A DNA stretch of 64,000 nt from Lobosporangium transversale (lineage: Eukaryota; Mortierellomycota; Mortierellomycetes; Mortierellales; Mortierellaceae), in NCBI RefSeq assembly GCF_002105155.1, contig NW_019028984.1:744001-808000 (forward strand), given 5' to 3'. How positions within the stretch are numbered: position 1 is the first letter of the stretch; each line of letters starts with the position of its first letter. Of the stretch, positions 20,581-33,137 are shown in pieces. The notes below the pieces were generated by a model. That model saw only the letters and a list, made by a program, of their open reading frames with translations. It did not search any database and was not told the DNA's origin. The position numbers were made by a program, and so were the translations under genes.

Positions 20581-23500
20581 TCAACATGTCGTGTCGGATA
20601 CACTTGCTTTCTCTGACGATGGCATTGGCGTTTGTGACGAGACGTCCAAAGATCCTCGATGACCCTTATCATTATATACACCATCTCTATCCTGATCTGC
20701 ATGCTGCTTCTGATTATGGGAGGCAATAGGATGCTGTCGATCATGATGCTGCCGCTGTTGCGAATGATATTGCCATCTCTTGTCCAGAATATGGTCGGGA
20801 TTTTGCCTATGATCGCCGGAGCCTCGCTGGAGTCCATGATGGTGGCTTGTGTTACTAAGTGGTTTGAAGTAGCTTAGCGGAGATGATGAACCAATTGTAT
20901 TAATGTCGTAACTTGAGGAAGTATGTCTTTTCCTTTGAGAAAACCAGCGAGATCGAACGACCAAAAGACTAGAGACTACACCGGACTGAATCATCTTATC
21001 CGCAGCTATACCCAGCATGACCTGACATGTTGTCAATGATGGTTCGGCATACTGTGCATGTGAATGGGAAGCTCCAATGCCTGTACCAGGCATATCGGCT
21101 TTTCGACCACGAGACAATGACCGGGCACCTCGACTGCTAGAGCGGCTCTTGGGCTGCCCCATCCCCTGAGATCGACCTAACCGTGCTTCCTCTGAACCGG
21201 CGCGAGGATGATGAGAGAATGGTGTCAGTGTAGAATGGCTCTTTCCTTCTGGGGTTGACTTTCCTATCTGCAATGACTCTGATATCTGGTGAGCTGACAG
21301 AGATCCAGTACTAATGGGACTCTCCCCCTGAGATGAGCTGGACGGAAGGGTGATCCCACGGCGCTCAAGGATCGTAGGCGAACTGGGATAGGTATTTGGG
21401 CGGAGCCGATTATCCTCTCCTGGTGCTTCCATCGAAGGCACACGAGAGAATCCGACAGTTAAAGGGGTTTGGTGATTCGGGGAGCTTGCTTCAAGCGATA
21501 CTTTGGAATCAAAGCCCATCACTATCAAGTCCTGTGCAGTCAAGCAATTTCGTGCCCACTGAACTGCGTCTGAAAGCTCTTGGAAGGGGAGAACCTTGAT
21601 TCCTTCTTCAAGCTCATCATCATCTTCAACAATAATTTCAAGTGCATGGTTTCCCGTCCTTTCCATGGTTTGTTGGTGCTGAGTCTTTCCACCTTGGGAT
21701 GGAGGCTTATGTGGGAAAAATTTCTTGAATAGAATACTATCATCCTTAGGTACAACCATGTCTTGTGGAGCTTCTTTTGAACGATGCGATATTGACTCCT
21801 CCTCAAAATGCCGCTCAGAGATGTCCGGAGCCGGAGACAGAGGTCGATTGTTCAAGGGCCCCTGGGAATGGGCACGACCGTGTGATAGTACAGAGAGATG
21901 CTGGTCTTGCTGATGGGCTTCATTAACACTTGAGCTTGAAACGCGCAAGATAGTCACAAAGCACCGCGTATTTCTTGCTAAGCAGGATGCAAGGCATAGA
22001 GCCTCATAGTCATCCTCACCGCCCAATAGAGGGACCACAATATGTTCTACTCTTCCGAAAAGACCCAGTCCTCGATCCACGAGGACAGCAGTTGCAATGT
22101 TGGATTCAGCACTCGCAGGAATTAGCTTGGAGAGAACCTTAGTGTTGGATGCAATGCTTGTTCGATGGTTCTGGCTCTGGCTGTTGCCTTGCGGAGACAT
22201 ATCGACGTGTCCACTTGCAATCCTTTGTGCCTCCTCGTGGTCGAAATACCGTGAAGCATTGAACGGGAACTGGCGCGGTAACAAGTCTGATGTACCATCG
22301 ACACCAATACTTGGTGTCCCCGGCGTAGATGTAATAGCACCACTGGCGCTAGTCACTGCCGTGTTTGCCATCGATATCATAATACCTGGATTTAGGTGGC
22401 TTCCACCCGTAGGATATCCGGCCTCGGAGGCAGGTAAATCTGTCAGGTGAGAAGAATTCCATGGATACACGATCCAACCGACATTGAGATCCTCAGCCCT
22501 GTCTAGTACGTCTTGAGCAACAGTCGATTGAGCAGTATCAGTCGAGATTGCGACCAGTGGTTTCAAAGGGACAGAACACAGCTTGGCAAATGCCATAACC
22601 ATCATCATTACTGTGTCCTTGTAAAGTCGGTCCATGCATCGGGAGGCAGTCAACATTGCTGCCGATGTGCGCTCAGTAATATGTAAGAGCCGGATGGCAT
22701 AGACCTTAGAGTAGTTGATTTCATACTCTGGATCCATATTAGCCTGCATATGTGGATGATGTCCCTTTGGGTCGGATATATCAATGGAGGGCTGAGAGGT
22801 GCCCTGATGTCGGTTCCTTTGTTGCTTTGGTGTAAGGCCAGTGCCCTTCTCATGGTATCCAGGTACAACACGCGCTGAAAAACTTCTGGCACGACTTTGG
22901 GTCGAGGTTCCTGAAAAGAGCTGCAGCAAAGTCATAACCCCAGGGGCATTCGCTGTCTTGTCCAGACAAAACATGATTGAGTTACGTTTCTTCCATCCCT
23001 GCCCCGGTCTTAATTCCACATCGTCCTCATCATCGCCATGGACGGACTGGCTATTCGGGGCATCGATGTGGATGCCATCTAGGCCCTCGAGACGGCCGTT
23101 TGTATTTTCCATTGAGCCTCGACCCTGTCTTTCTTTCTCAATATCGCCCTCTTCCCCACGTCTGTGTCGTAGGTTTTGTACTAAAGCGGATAGGAAGCCT
23201 CTCTTTTGGGAACTTGAAGGAGATTCATCGACTGATGCCTTGAGGTTATTATTTGACCGAACCCCTTTGAGCTTCCGCTCTGCTTCTCTCTTGGCTTCCA
23301 GAGCCTTTTGGTAAGAGACCGGGTACAGATAGCTGACTAAAGGGGTTGCGATCATAGTCAATAAGAGGCACATGGCAATCATAATGACAAACACTCTGTC
23401 GCTAAGCACACCAGCGTCGTGCGCGAGGTTAAGGACGATGTACTCGACTAGTCCTTTGCAGTTCATCAGAAACCCAATCGAAAGCGCTTCTCTCCATGTC

Positions 23501-25715
23501 ATACCATTGACCTTCGCTGCGGATATACAGCCAAGCATCTTACCAACAAATGCAATCAAGGTAACCATGATCACATATCCCCAGGTAAGGCCGTTATCCA
23601 ATAGGCCCACCTCCGTCTTTAAGCCGGAGCATGCGAAAAACTAGAAGTGAGAGTGAATGGTTTTGATTAGGTGAGACATGCTGTGACCATGAAAAATATT
23701 GTCACTAGCAAAAGAATAATAGTAATAGTTGCTGTATTTACAATAGGCAAGAAATAAACCCCCACAAGATCCTCGATGCGGCGCGTCAAGCCTTCTGCAA
23801 AGCCGGAATCATGTGGAATCAATAGGCCAACGAGGAACCCTCCCATGATGGAGTGGACTCCGATGATATGAGTGGCGAATGAGCTTGTGAGGACAACAAC
23901 TAATGTGATGACAATCATCTTTTGTGATGGTTCTTCCTCCTAGGTAAAATAAAAAGTTAAGAATACATTATAATGATTAACATCATCTTTGAAGGACACA
24001 ACACCAGGAAAAGTAAAGCAGTGATGAAAGTCCTTACAGAATGGGTTAGGCGCACCAACGACATCAAAATTGGGCGAACGATGTAAACAAGGATAACACA
24101 CCATCCGATGGACATTAGCACAACATAGAGTGGCATGATAGGCGTAGTTGAATTGAACAGACTGACTAATAGGGCAACAAGGACCCAGGCAAATATATCT
24201 ACTGCTGCTGCTGAGCAGACGGTGATAAATCCAACTGTTGTGCTCATCAGCTGCATTTCTGTAATAATCACGAGAAGAGATGGGCATATTGAGTATCGAC
24301 GAAAAATTTCCTTTACAGCTATATTCATTGGGCTAATTAGGTTCCATTAAATTTTTACCTGCAAGGATACGTGCTAATATCGGGAACGCCTACGAATGTT
24401 TTAAATTATGACGATGCATTCATGCCTCATTAGCCACTACCGTATTTGAACAATATGCCAATAATAAGGGGATCCCATCGTCCCATTGGAACATCCCGAG
24501 ACTTACTGTCAAGCTCATCGCCATTCCACTGGCCAAGAAAAACGTTCCAAATGAAGGAGATGGCCTTGTCTCTGTGGGTTGTTCAAACTGCCTGTAAAGT
24601 AGAATAGCTGCGCCGCAGGAGAAGATAAAAGGGAGTACTAGGCCTGCAATGGAAATGCCTAACGCATACTTCGCACGCTTGAGGATCAGTTTAGGATCGA
24701 GCTCCAACCCAACCAAGAAGAGGAACAAAACCAGGCCTAGATTGGATACTAGGTTGAGAAAAGGAATAGATTCACTAGGGAAGATCAGGTCATTGAAGCC
24801 TGGGATCTGACCAAGGATGGACGGGCCTAGAATGATTCCTGATAAAACCTCAGAGACGACCTTGGGCTGGCGTAAGCGATACATCAACAGGTTGACCGCA
24901 TAGCATAACGATAGGATGATGACGGTCTATTGGCAATTAAACATAGCAATGAGAATGAATAATGAAGACCCTAAATTGTAGTAGAGCAAAGAGAATGCAA
25001 TAAATAATAAAAATCATGATGGATAAACTCACTTGTACGATAAAAAGTGGCAGGGGATCGGCTAGATCAAATCGGATAGGGTTCTGTCCATTGAGGATAT
25101 TGCCTACAATGGAGCAAAACATATCATGCACAAGCACATCATTATGGTGGTCAGACCAAAGAACAAAAACGAGTGGTAAATAGTGCTGATCCAGAGATAT
25201 GGAGAATGAGAAGTAAAAAAAAAAAAAGTAGAGGCCTGTATAAAGCACACTTGACAACGAATGATAGGATATCATTGAGAGGGGCTGCATAGTTATCCGT
25301 CTATCGTTTCCTGAGAATTCTTTTGGTATAGGACACCAAGCCCGTTTTTTTGTTTTTGTTGATCCTCATGTTAAAAAATAAGGAGTAAGCGCAGGATATT
25401 GGTTTTCCCGTCCTTGTTTCTCAGTGAACAACGCAGTAACGAAAATGCATGCACAAACGTGCATTCGGAGATGAATGACGGATCAAGCAGTGTTTCCTCT
25501 TTCCTCTCCTATTTTCCCTTTTTCCTTCTTCCTTCGTTGAATACTGTTGAATTAAACTCAAAAGAAATTGAGAAGTCTGTGTGCGGCTGAGCAAATAAAT
25601 CGTGGGGAAATAAAGAGATCCTCGAGATAAATAAATAAAAAAAATAAAAATAAAAAATCAGTCACTCACCACCAGCGTGCGACTTCTCATCACCAGTGCT
25701 ATTGGTGGGAGCCAT
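20581..25715 (-). CDS. KHA1: K+/H+ antiporter, KHA1-like (CPA2 family)
   Basis: Seven exons: 25715..25670, 25103..25033, 24926..24507, 24389..24359, 24258..24038, 23939..23742 and 23640..20581, giving 1348 residues. All joins keep phase, including a 31-nt exon 4. The first about 440 residues form a cation/proton antiporter core of about twelve membrane segments, with FDLADPLPLFIVQTVIIL, RQPKVVSEVLSGIILGPSIL, LELDPKLILKRA, AFPILARILAE, GVHSIMGGFLVGLLIPH, FFACSGLKTEVGLL and GFLMNCKGLVEYIVLN. Yeast Kha1 sits in Golgi or endosomal membranes and exchanges K+ for H+. The remaining about 900 residues form a cytosolic tail with conserved universal-stress-like stretches (VYAIRLLHITERTSAAML, VLVDRGLGLFGRVEHIVVPL) broken by long disordered Ser-rich inserts. 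Yeast Kha1 has 873 residues, so the tail is unusually long. Confidence 0.9.
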
Positions 25716-27661
25716 CTTGTATTAGCTGGAGGAAAAATAAAAATGAATGTGTATGAAAAAGGATGAGAATGAATGTGGGAATGAATGGGTAAAGAGAGGA
25801 AGAGAAATAGAAAGCTGATCCTACAGAGGGAGGAGATAAAAAAAAAGACTAAGGAGGGGAGTACCATGAGTTTTATAGGTTTAAAGGTGCAGTTGCCTTA
25901 TCTGGGCTCAAAAAATACTATGTGTTCACTCTGCATTGTATCCGAGAACTATCCTGCCATGTTGTTCCAGTCATGTGGGGACATCGATCCGGATAAATGT
26001 ATTAGCTCAAATTCGATAAAGCCTAATTGAGCAAATCAAACAAAACTGGGAATAAGCAACTGGCTTTGTCGTAAACAAAGGACACGTTCGATTTGATCAA
26101 AAGTGTATTGGGGTGGCGGAGACACCCAAAATGCCTAAAGTGGAGATAAAAAGCACATTTGCCAACGCACATATTTTTATCATACAAGGCTAATGGAGGA
26201 AAATAGGAGACAATGACATCAATGGTAGATCAAAAAAAAAAATAGGTAAAAGCCTAGTCATACGAACATGTGCAGCACTTCTTTATTCACGAGGACGCCT
26301 CCCCCCTTATTGAAAAAGGCATCACGTTTTCGTCTGCGATTACCATTGATTCCATTGATACCATTGATGTTCAAGGAAGAGTGAAATAGTGAAGGTGTAC
26401 CTACTTTTATTTCCACGTTCTCTTTCTTGTCTTGTTTCTACAATAGTTTGCAAAAACACAGGTCCTCTCCTTGTGTTTGCGTTGAATGCCTAATATATAC
26501 TCTCACCTTCAAATCGATAGAGTTATCGGGGCTGAAGTCTTTGAAAGTATACACAGTATATATATATATATATACTGTACACGTACATAATTGTATCTAA
26601 AGCGAGCTGATTGGCTAGTCCAGATACTCTAGCATAATTCCAAGACATGCGTGGTTCCCAGTGCAGCAAGAAATTGTATGTGTTCAGGAACCCCTCTATC
26701 CCTTTTATATTTGCACGCGCATGAGTAATGCAGATCAATGGGACCAGAGGGTACACCTCCTTTTTATTTCAAAAAAGAAAAGACAAGTATTGAGTATCTC
26801 GCTCCACACATACTCTGCAAAAGATAAGGTTAGAGCCAGCCTTCCGTAATAGAGTTATGGTCTAAATCGATATCTGTAGCCTTAGACCCCTTTGGCCCTG
26901 GTATAAATATAACATCACGAGACCTTTGGTGATCTCCGGTATCTTCAACATAGTTCAAAGTTTACTAAGGCCCAATGCTCCCAGATCTCGCCGAGGATTG
27001 ATATCGAGCAAGCTATATTACAGCATTAACCGAGTTAATTGTTGCGATCCACAAAATGCATAGTGTATATAATACTATTATCACTCTTTCGGTTGGCAAT
27101 GGATCGAAACGCAGAGGCCCAAAATATATTCCATCATTTCCATATATGAAATTAAGCTATATTTCATGCTTCCATCTGGCATTTAAAAGATGATTGATTT
27201 ATGGAATAGTGGAAGTAGAGGTGGGATGGATGCATAAAGACAAACCAGTATTAGATAAGGGTATATGTGACCAAAGATAAAAAAGATGCTACTGCTTCCG
27301 TTCTGTCAATAATATGAAGGCTTCATCGACTGAATCTTGGCTATCAGTATAGACCTAATGAATCAGTTTTTCTATCGTCTGTCAAGGGTCCAACAACACC
27401 CCACACTAACATTGACAAGTTCTGATGTTGGTATTTCGAGAACAACAACAACAGCCTTTGAATCAAAAACGAATCAGATACAATGCAATGATATTCCAAC
27501 GAATAAAACAAACAAATGGTGTTTAAATGCATCGTTGTGCTGGCTTGCATAGCCTTGAATGTAATTATCCTTCCCTCCCTCTCTCCCTTCTTCCCGCCAC
27601 CCCTTTCCTCTCTTTCTTGATTGTCAGATCACATTAATTTTACTCTCTGCATTACTTAGCT
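25716..27661. other. Intergenic region between divergent genes
   Basis: About 1.95 kb between the antiporter start (-) and the F-box gene start (+). It contains a (TA)n tract at 26558-26573 and a C/T-rich leader at 27570-27625 just before the F-box ATG. I see no coding sequence, tRNA or repeat arrangement that I can support. Confidence 0.55.
26558..26573. repeat. (TA)n microsatellite
   Basis: Eight tandem TA dinucleotides, read directly. It is non-coding. Confidence 0.85.
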
Positions 27662-29404
27662 ATGGATGTTGCCATCTTTGACATACCGCACATCATAGAT
27701 AGCATCGGTCAGTGTCTTAACCAGAGCGACCTATTCAGCTGCATCCTCGTCTCAAGGCAGTGGCATTCTGCATTCATCCCTATCCTATGGGCAGAACCAG
27801 AATATACCCAAAAGAAAAGCGTCCAAATACTCCCTACTGCACTATGGCGTTACCGCCACCACATCCGGTCCATCAAACAGCCTTGGATTGCACGTTTGTT
27901 CTTGGAGCCATTACCTATAATAGCGACAGTTCCGAGAACTAGACTTGGCACAGAAGAAAACGAGCAAGCAGAGGTAGAATGGTCCTTCCCGAATATTCAG
28001 TCATTTTGTTTCCACGATAATGCTTACTCGTTCGGTTTCCGCAATAGTCTCAAGCCAGACACCATAGATGGACAAATGAGACTGGCTAGAATGGCCAGCT
28101 CTTTTACATCTTTGAAAACTTTCAACATCCATCTCGACGGCTGGGGTAACAGGGTATTGATCGCGCTAATGGCGTCGGTGAACATACTGAGGAGCTACAA
28201 CAACTTGAGAGAGGTCTCATTGTCTGTGCTTGACCCTGAAGAATACAGGTCTGAGCTCATCGCCTGTTGCTTTCATCTGCCTCTTTTGAACGCCTTTGGC
28301 TTGGAAATCAAGCGTACTATAGGTCTCACGCCAGTAACTTTAGCAGAATTCCATGATCAGCTACAAAGGTCGATAGAAAAGATATCGCCTGTGTCGGCAA
28401 CTAGCACAACACTGACGCCGACAGCGCCAAAACCAATAGCAACAACAAAGATCCAGAATTTTAAATTAGCCATTAGTGGTTTCTTAGAAAAGGGGTCTAT
28501 CCTGCCATTGTTTATCGAGCGATGCCCGTCGTTGAAAAGCATCAGCATATCAGATTCAGGGTCTGCTGACGGTTCATTGGGCACAGAATTTATCCGCATG
28601 GTCAAGGATGGTCGAGTTCCAAGCCTTGAGCATGCATACTTTCGGAGTGCAAACGAAGACATACACTACCCAGAGCTTAGTTTCATCGATCTAATCCAAT
28701 CCACAGGGGCCGTTAGTAATGGAGGTGGCAAGGGTCTCAAAACCTTAGCCGTCAACCGTGGTTTTGATGGTTTCTCGGATCAATGCCTTATGGACCTCCA
28801 ACAATATCACTCCAAGACGATGACGAGGTTAGAGGTCGGTGATTACATGCAGACCAGCCTTTTCTCAACTTTACTGGATAGTTTGCCAGAGCTCAAGACC
28901 CTCAAGCTCTCGCTAACCTATGGATACGAGCCAAAGTTACCCTTGTCTCAATCTTTAGTAGCTCGTGGGCCAAAAAACCTGACGACCCTAGTACTGAAAA
29001 GCCGCTTCGATCCCGAGCATAAGACGGAGTATAAACATCTCAACTATATTTACGCTCAGGTCTCGCTCTTGGACCAGTTACAAAAGCTTCAAGTTTACAC
29101 AGACCGTCGGAATCAGTTATCGCTTAGATACAATAACTTGAAGCAGCTTAAGACTTTGAAATCGTTGAAAAAATTTTCGTGTTTCCATCTCCATAATTTA
29201 AACATTGACCCCAGGAGAGAGTACCCAATTCATCGCTTCTCAAGAGCAGATGCCGAATGGATGGATGAGAACTGGCCAGCATTGAATGAGGTCAATTTGG
29301 GTCATGATTTATGTCAAATCGAGTTTAGTACAAGGTTGAATGAATTGAGGCCAGCAGAAAGGACGAGGCACCTGTTTTCCGACTATGATAAATTCGATTT
29401 CTGA
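27662..29404 (+). CDS. F-box/leucine-rich-repeat protein
   Basis: Single exon of 580 residues. The F-box is at the very N-terminus (FDIPHIIDSIGQCLNQSDLF followed by SCILVSRQWHSAFIPILW, residues 6-43). The body has leucine-rich segments such as LPELKTLKLSL and LTTLVLKSR, and the C-terminal ADAEWMDENWPALNEVNLG recurs in other fungal F-box/LRR proteins. The probable role is an SCF ubiquitin-ligase receptor that binds Skp1 through the F-box. A C/T-rich leader precedes the ATG. It is not adjacent to the other family members, so it is not a fresh tandem copy. The substrate is unknown. Confidence 0.82.
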   Translation: MDVAIFDIPHIIDSIGQCLNQSDLFSCILVSRQWHSAFIPILWAEPEYTQKKSVQILPTALWRYRHHIRSIKQPWIARLFLEPLPIIATVPRTRLGTEENEQAEVEWSFPNIQSFCFHDNAYSFGFRNSLKPDTIDGQMRLARMASSFTSLKTFNIHLDGWGNRVLIALMASVNILRSYNNLREVSLSVLDPEEYRSELIACCFHLPLLNAFGLEIKRTIGLTPVTLAEFHDQLQRSIEKISPVSATSTTLTPTAPKPIATTKIQNFKLAISGFLEKGSILPLFIERCPSLKSISISDSGSADGSLGTEFIRMVKDGRVPSLEHAYFRSANEDIHYPELSFIDLIQSTGAVSNGGGKGLKTLAVNRGFDGFSDQCLMDLQQYHSKTMTRLEVGDYMQTSLFSTLLDSLPELKTLKLSLTYGYEPKLPLSQSLVARGPKNLTTLVLKSRFDPEHKTEYKHLNYIYAQVSLLDQLQKLQVYTDRRNQLSLRYNNLKQLKTLKSLKKFSCFHLHNLNIDPRREYPIHRFSRADAEWMDENWPALNEVNLGHDLCQIEFSTRLNELRPAERTRHLFSDYDKFDF

Positions 29405-30252
29405 TATTGAAGGCTATACAGCGACAGTAGGAGTGATTTTATAATTCATACTCTTAGTCCTCTAGTTCTTTAGTTTGTTAAAAGAAAAAAGAAAAAAGAA
29501 AAAAGAAAATTTTACTTTACATCATTATCTCTTTGCATCTTGACGAAATCATGTTAGGGAACCCATGTGCCTAGAATCAATCGCTGTGTGGATATTTGAC
29601 GAAAAGAATGTATCTCGTTCTTGGCATGCACCATTTGGCAATCGTTCAAGTCTGACTTACAGGGATGTTTTGCCACTACCATAGAGAGCTGTTTTATCTT
29701 TTTTTTTATCCTTTTTGAATAAATACATGACTCCTGCATTACGCACTACGCGTTGAGGGATCAAATTTTCGTACACATTTGACATTAAAAAAAACGAAGG
29801 GGAAAATAGATCCAAAAAAACCCCCATTTCTGTTCAAGGGTCGGTCAAATGGCGAAAGCTCTTTGATGCTCATTGAGAGTAAGAAAGTCATGGCTGCCCA
29901 AGCTTTTGGTACTTTGTATCGATGTGTCAGTAATTGAACTAATTAAATAAGTAAATGCTTTGTGACCCACTTTATTATTGAATGGTTCTAGAGAGAATAG
30001 GGGAATAAGCGTATTTTATTTTATTTTATTTTTTAAGAGCGCAATTGTAATGTGAGGAAAGAATGAAAATGTGCAAATAAATGCGGTCAAGGCCAAACAA
30101 GATAAAGTCGAGGAGACGCATTAAAAAAATGGATTTATGGTGATTTGACCGAATGACACACTTGCCACTCGCTTCATTAGTCCGCTCCAATCCTCATAAA
30201 ATAAAATAAATAAAATAAAAAATAAAAAGTGTAAGCGTAAGAGGCTGAAGGG
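29405..30252. other. Convergent intergenic region with purine and AT microsatellites
   Basis: About 850 bp between two converging genes. It contains four copies of a GAAAAAA-type unit at 29480-29510, a TTTTA-type tract at 30010-30036 and an AAAAT-type tract at 30195-30228. No coding sequence is seen. Confidence 0.6.
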
Positions 30253-31862
30253 CTATGAGCTGCTGTTGGTGTTATCATTTGCCGATGAAGTTTTGCCTTG
30301 TCCATTATTATTGTTAGCAGTATTATCGTCGCCTGATGAAGCCTCATTTGTACTTGATTCAGGATGGTATGATTGCAAATGAGGATGGCCGTCATATGGC
30401 TCGGTTTTTACAATATTAGAGGGATCATAAAGAGGTGGATTGCCAGTAGTAGCGTACTGGAACCGTTGATGATTCTGTGCTTGTTGAAACTGCTGTGACT
30501 GCTGTTGCTGCGTCATGGCTCCAGTGTGCATCTGAAGTCCAGAATGGTGCTGTAACGGCATAGAAATGGAAGCTGGCTGCTGCTGCGATGCATCATGGTT
30601 TTGTGTCTGATTTTGAGTTTGAGTTTGGGTCTGGTTTTGATTTTGTTGCTGCTGCTGACGCTGGATTTGGATTTGCTGTTGAATAAATGCTTGTTTTTGT
30701 TCAGATGTATAGTTGTTATGCGCCAAATGCATGTCGCCTCCCAAGGTTCCCACGCCACCCTGAGCCTCGAACAAAAGTTGGAGCCGATCCATCTCTGCAA
30801 TTTCTGATGAAGTTAAGAATCGGCCACCAGGTCCGCGGGGGCGACGCATTGCATGCTTGTGGCGGGACTCGTGAAGATATGGCTTGAAAATAAAATGCAA
30901 TAAAATTATGAAATACGTACACAAATACAGATTACGTTCAGTTCTGAGTGAAGACCGAAGATTAATCTAGAAAACCAAAGAAACATCTTTGCTATTATTT
31001 TTCTCTTTAATTCTTTACCTTACGAATCTTGGCTATCCTGTTCAGTTCTTCTAGTTTTGCTCTTGCTGCTCGCCTCTTTAAAATACGATGGTACTATCAT
31101 CATATCGTAGAACAAACAGAAAATGAAGTTATAAATATATTATCCTGGTTCCGCTACGGCATGTAAGCAAAGGATCCAAGCGATCCTTATTAATCCTTTT
31201 TTGGTATTTTATATTTTTTGTACCTGCTTTGCGTTGACATAGAGTGGTTCTTCATCTGCTTGCACTGTAGGCTGTAAATCTGTTCCAGTCATGACTTGTG
31301 GAGGCTGCCCTATCTCTGGTTGAAATGCTCCTGCTTGGTGTTGCTGCTGTTGTTGCTGTGAATCTTGCTCGTGAACAGAGCGAGCATGTGAGGATGTAGG
31401 GGAAGATCCCGTTGGACTTTGGGGTGGCATTACTCCTGGCTAATTTCATTTAAAACAATATACAAAATCGAAGATTGAAAAAAATAAAAAAAATAAAAAA
31501 AGATCAAGGTAAGTGTCATTTTTACCTTTACCAATCACTCATTTCAGTCGTGTATTTTCAACTTACAAGTGGGTGAAATGTTGATGAATAGCCCTGATAT
31601 CTTGCGTGGTCATTATGCTAGTTTTTAAAATGAAGCACGTGCTTTATGATTAGTAAAGCTATCATACTTGATCAATCTTGAAAGTGAGACATAAAAAGAA
31701 AAAAGAAATAACGAAAATGTCATGAGTGCATAATGTGCATGAACAGCATTAGTAAAAAGCACAAAAAAAAAGAAAAAAAAAAAAAAAAGCACATACACCA
31801 TGTGCATGTCCATAGACAAGGCCGGCTTGATATTGATGGGATTGCTGCTGGTGATCGCTCAT
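30253..31862 (-). CDS. HAP2: CCAAT-binding factor subunit NF-YA / HAP2
   Basis: Five exons: 31862..31797, 31617..31567, 31439..31224, 31093..31019 and 30882..30253, all phase 0, giving 345 residues. HAP2 is the sequence-specific subunit of the heterotrimeric CCAAT-box transcription factor with HAP3 and HAP5. The conserved core spans three exons: EPLYVNAKQ (103-111), YHRILKRRAARAKLEELNRI (112-131, the HAP3/HAP5-contact helix) and PYLHESRHKHAMRRPRGPGG (137-156, the DNA-contact region), ending GRF. The C-terminal two thirds are Gln- and Asn-rich and probably activating. The N-terminus MSDHQQQSHQYQAGLVYG is short and polar; its exon donor (GGT followed by GTATGT) was chosen because the alternative breaks phase. 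Confidence 0.93.
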
Positions 31863-33137
31863 GACTCTAGTAAATAAAGATATAGCTCAGGGAGACGAAG
31901 ACAAACGTTGATATGGATCAAAGAAGCTACTCTATTACGATACGTACGCTTAAGGATTACAAAGCGTGAGAAAGATGAATCTATGGGATTGTAACAACAG
32001 ATGTAGTATGAGTGGATGAGCGGTTTGTGGAGCAGGATCTAGCTCACAAGTCTCGAAGAAAAATAGCGAATGAGAGACAGGAAAGGTCTAGATACGCTGT
32101 GATGCAATGAAATGATGCAGTGCTTGTCTTGTACCACAGGATAGAGGTCTTTTAGACCAAAGGGATGAGCTCCGAATGTGCTAAGGGGTGAAATAGATAT
32201 TGTCGATCCACCAATGATGAGGTGAGGATGGACAAGGAAGAAAGAAAGCTTGAAGAGGAAAAGAGCAAAGAAGTGTGAGGTAAAGAGAAGAAGCGCTGAA
32301 AAGGGGAGGGGTGCGTGTGTACGGGTTGAACGGATTGGATCGCAGCTCTGTGGTTGGTTAAAAATTTATTTGACAAAAAAAAAAAACGTGATATTAAAGA
32401 ATAGATCCACGAAAGCTGTGATGTAATACGGAGAACAAAAAATAATGATCAAGATGAATGAATGTACAAGATTAAAAAAATGAAATTCAAGCTCGTAAGA
32501 AGAAGAGAAAGAAGGAAATTAAACGACCAAAAACAAAAATAAAAACTTTTACTGTCCCTCTTGAGTGACCCATGAAAATGGGGGCAGTGTGGGAAATTGC
32601 ACGTACTCGCGGAGACTTTTTTTTCATCTGACACTTGACTTTCTGACCGTTGTTGAACAAAGTTAATTAAATGCGCCACTTGTTTACCGCATATGGCTGT
32701 AATTGCAGGCTTTTTTCTTTTCTTTTTCACTTTGTGAAACTCGGTTCAAGAAAAGTCGTGAACTCCTTTTTCAAACCAATGACACCATTCATTTAATGTG
32801 CTTGTTAGTCTGCCTCAAATGACTGTTGAGAAACGAAACGCGATCTGTAATCTGGGGCATGGGCCTCCCATTGGTAAATCAAACGTGCATTCTTACTCGT
32901 CGCCTGGATGCATACAGGTTGCATAATATGCATGCGACTAACGTCTGAAACGCTTTTTTTTTAAAACAAGTCACAACAACTATTCTTCTATTCGTGTCTG
33001 AATTATCATGGATTCATGGATTTTAAAAAAAAGTCCCTTCTGTATCATCATGATCATGATATAAGTACCTCCGCCTTCTTTTCCCATCATCTTTCTTTCA
33101 TCTAAGTGAACAAAAAAAAAAAAAAAAAAAACTCAAC
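31863..33137. other. Divergent promoter region
   Basis: About 1.3 kb between HAP2 (-) and the repeat protein (+). It contains purine-rich DNA at 32210-32310, which is a pyrimidine leader on the HAP2 strand, and a TATAAG about 75 bp before the repeat-protein ATG. No coding sequence is supported. Confidence 0.55.
33060..33065 (+). promoter_or_regulatory. Possible TATA element of the repeat-protein gene
   Basis: TATAAG lies 73-78 bp upstream of the ATG at 33138, at the edge of a small palindromic stretch (ATCATGATCATGAT). The position suits a TATA box, but this is weak evidence. Confidence 0.35.
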
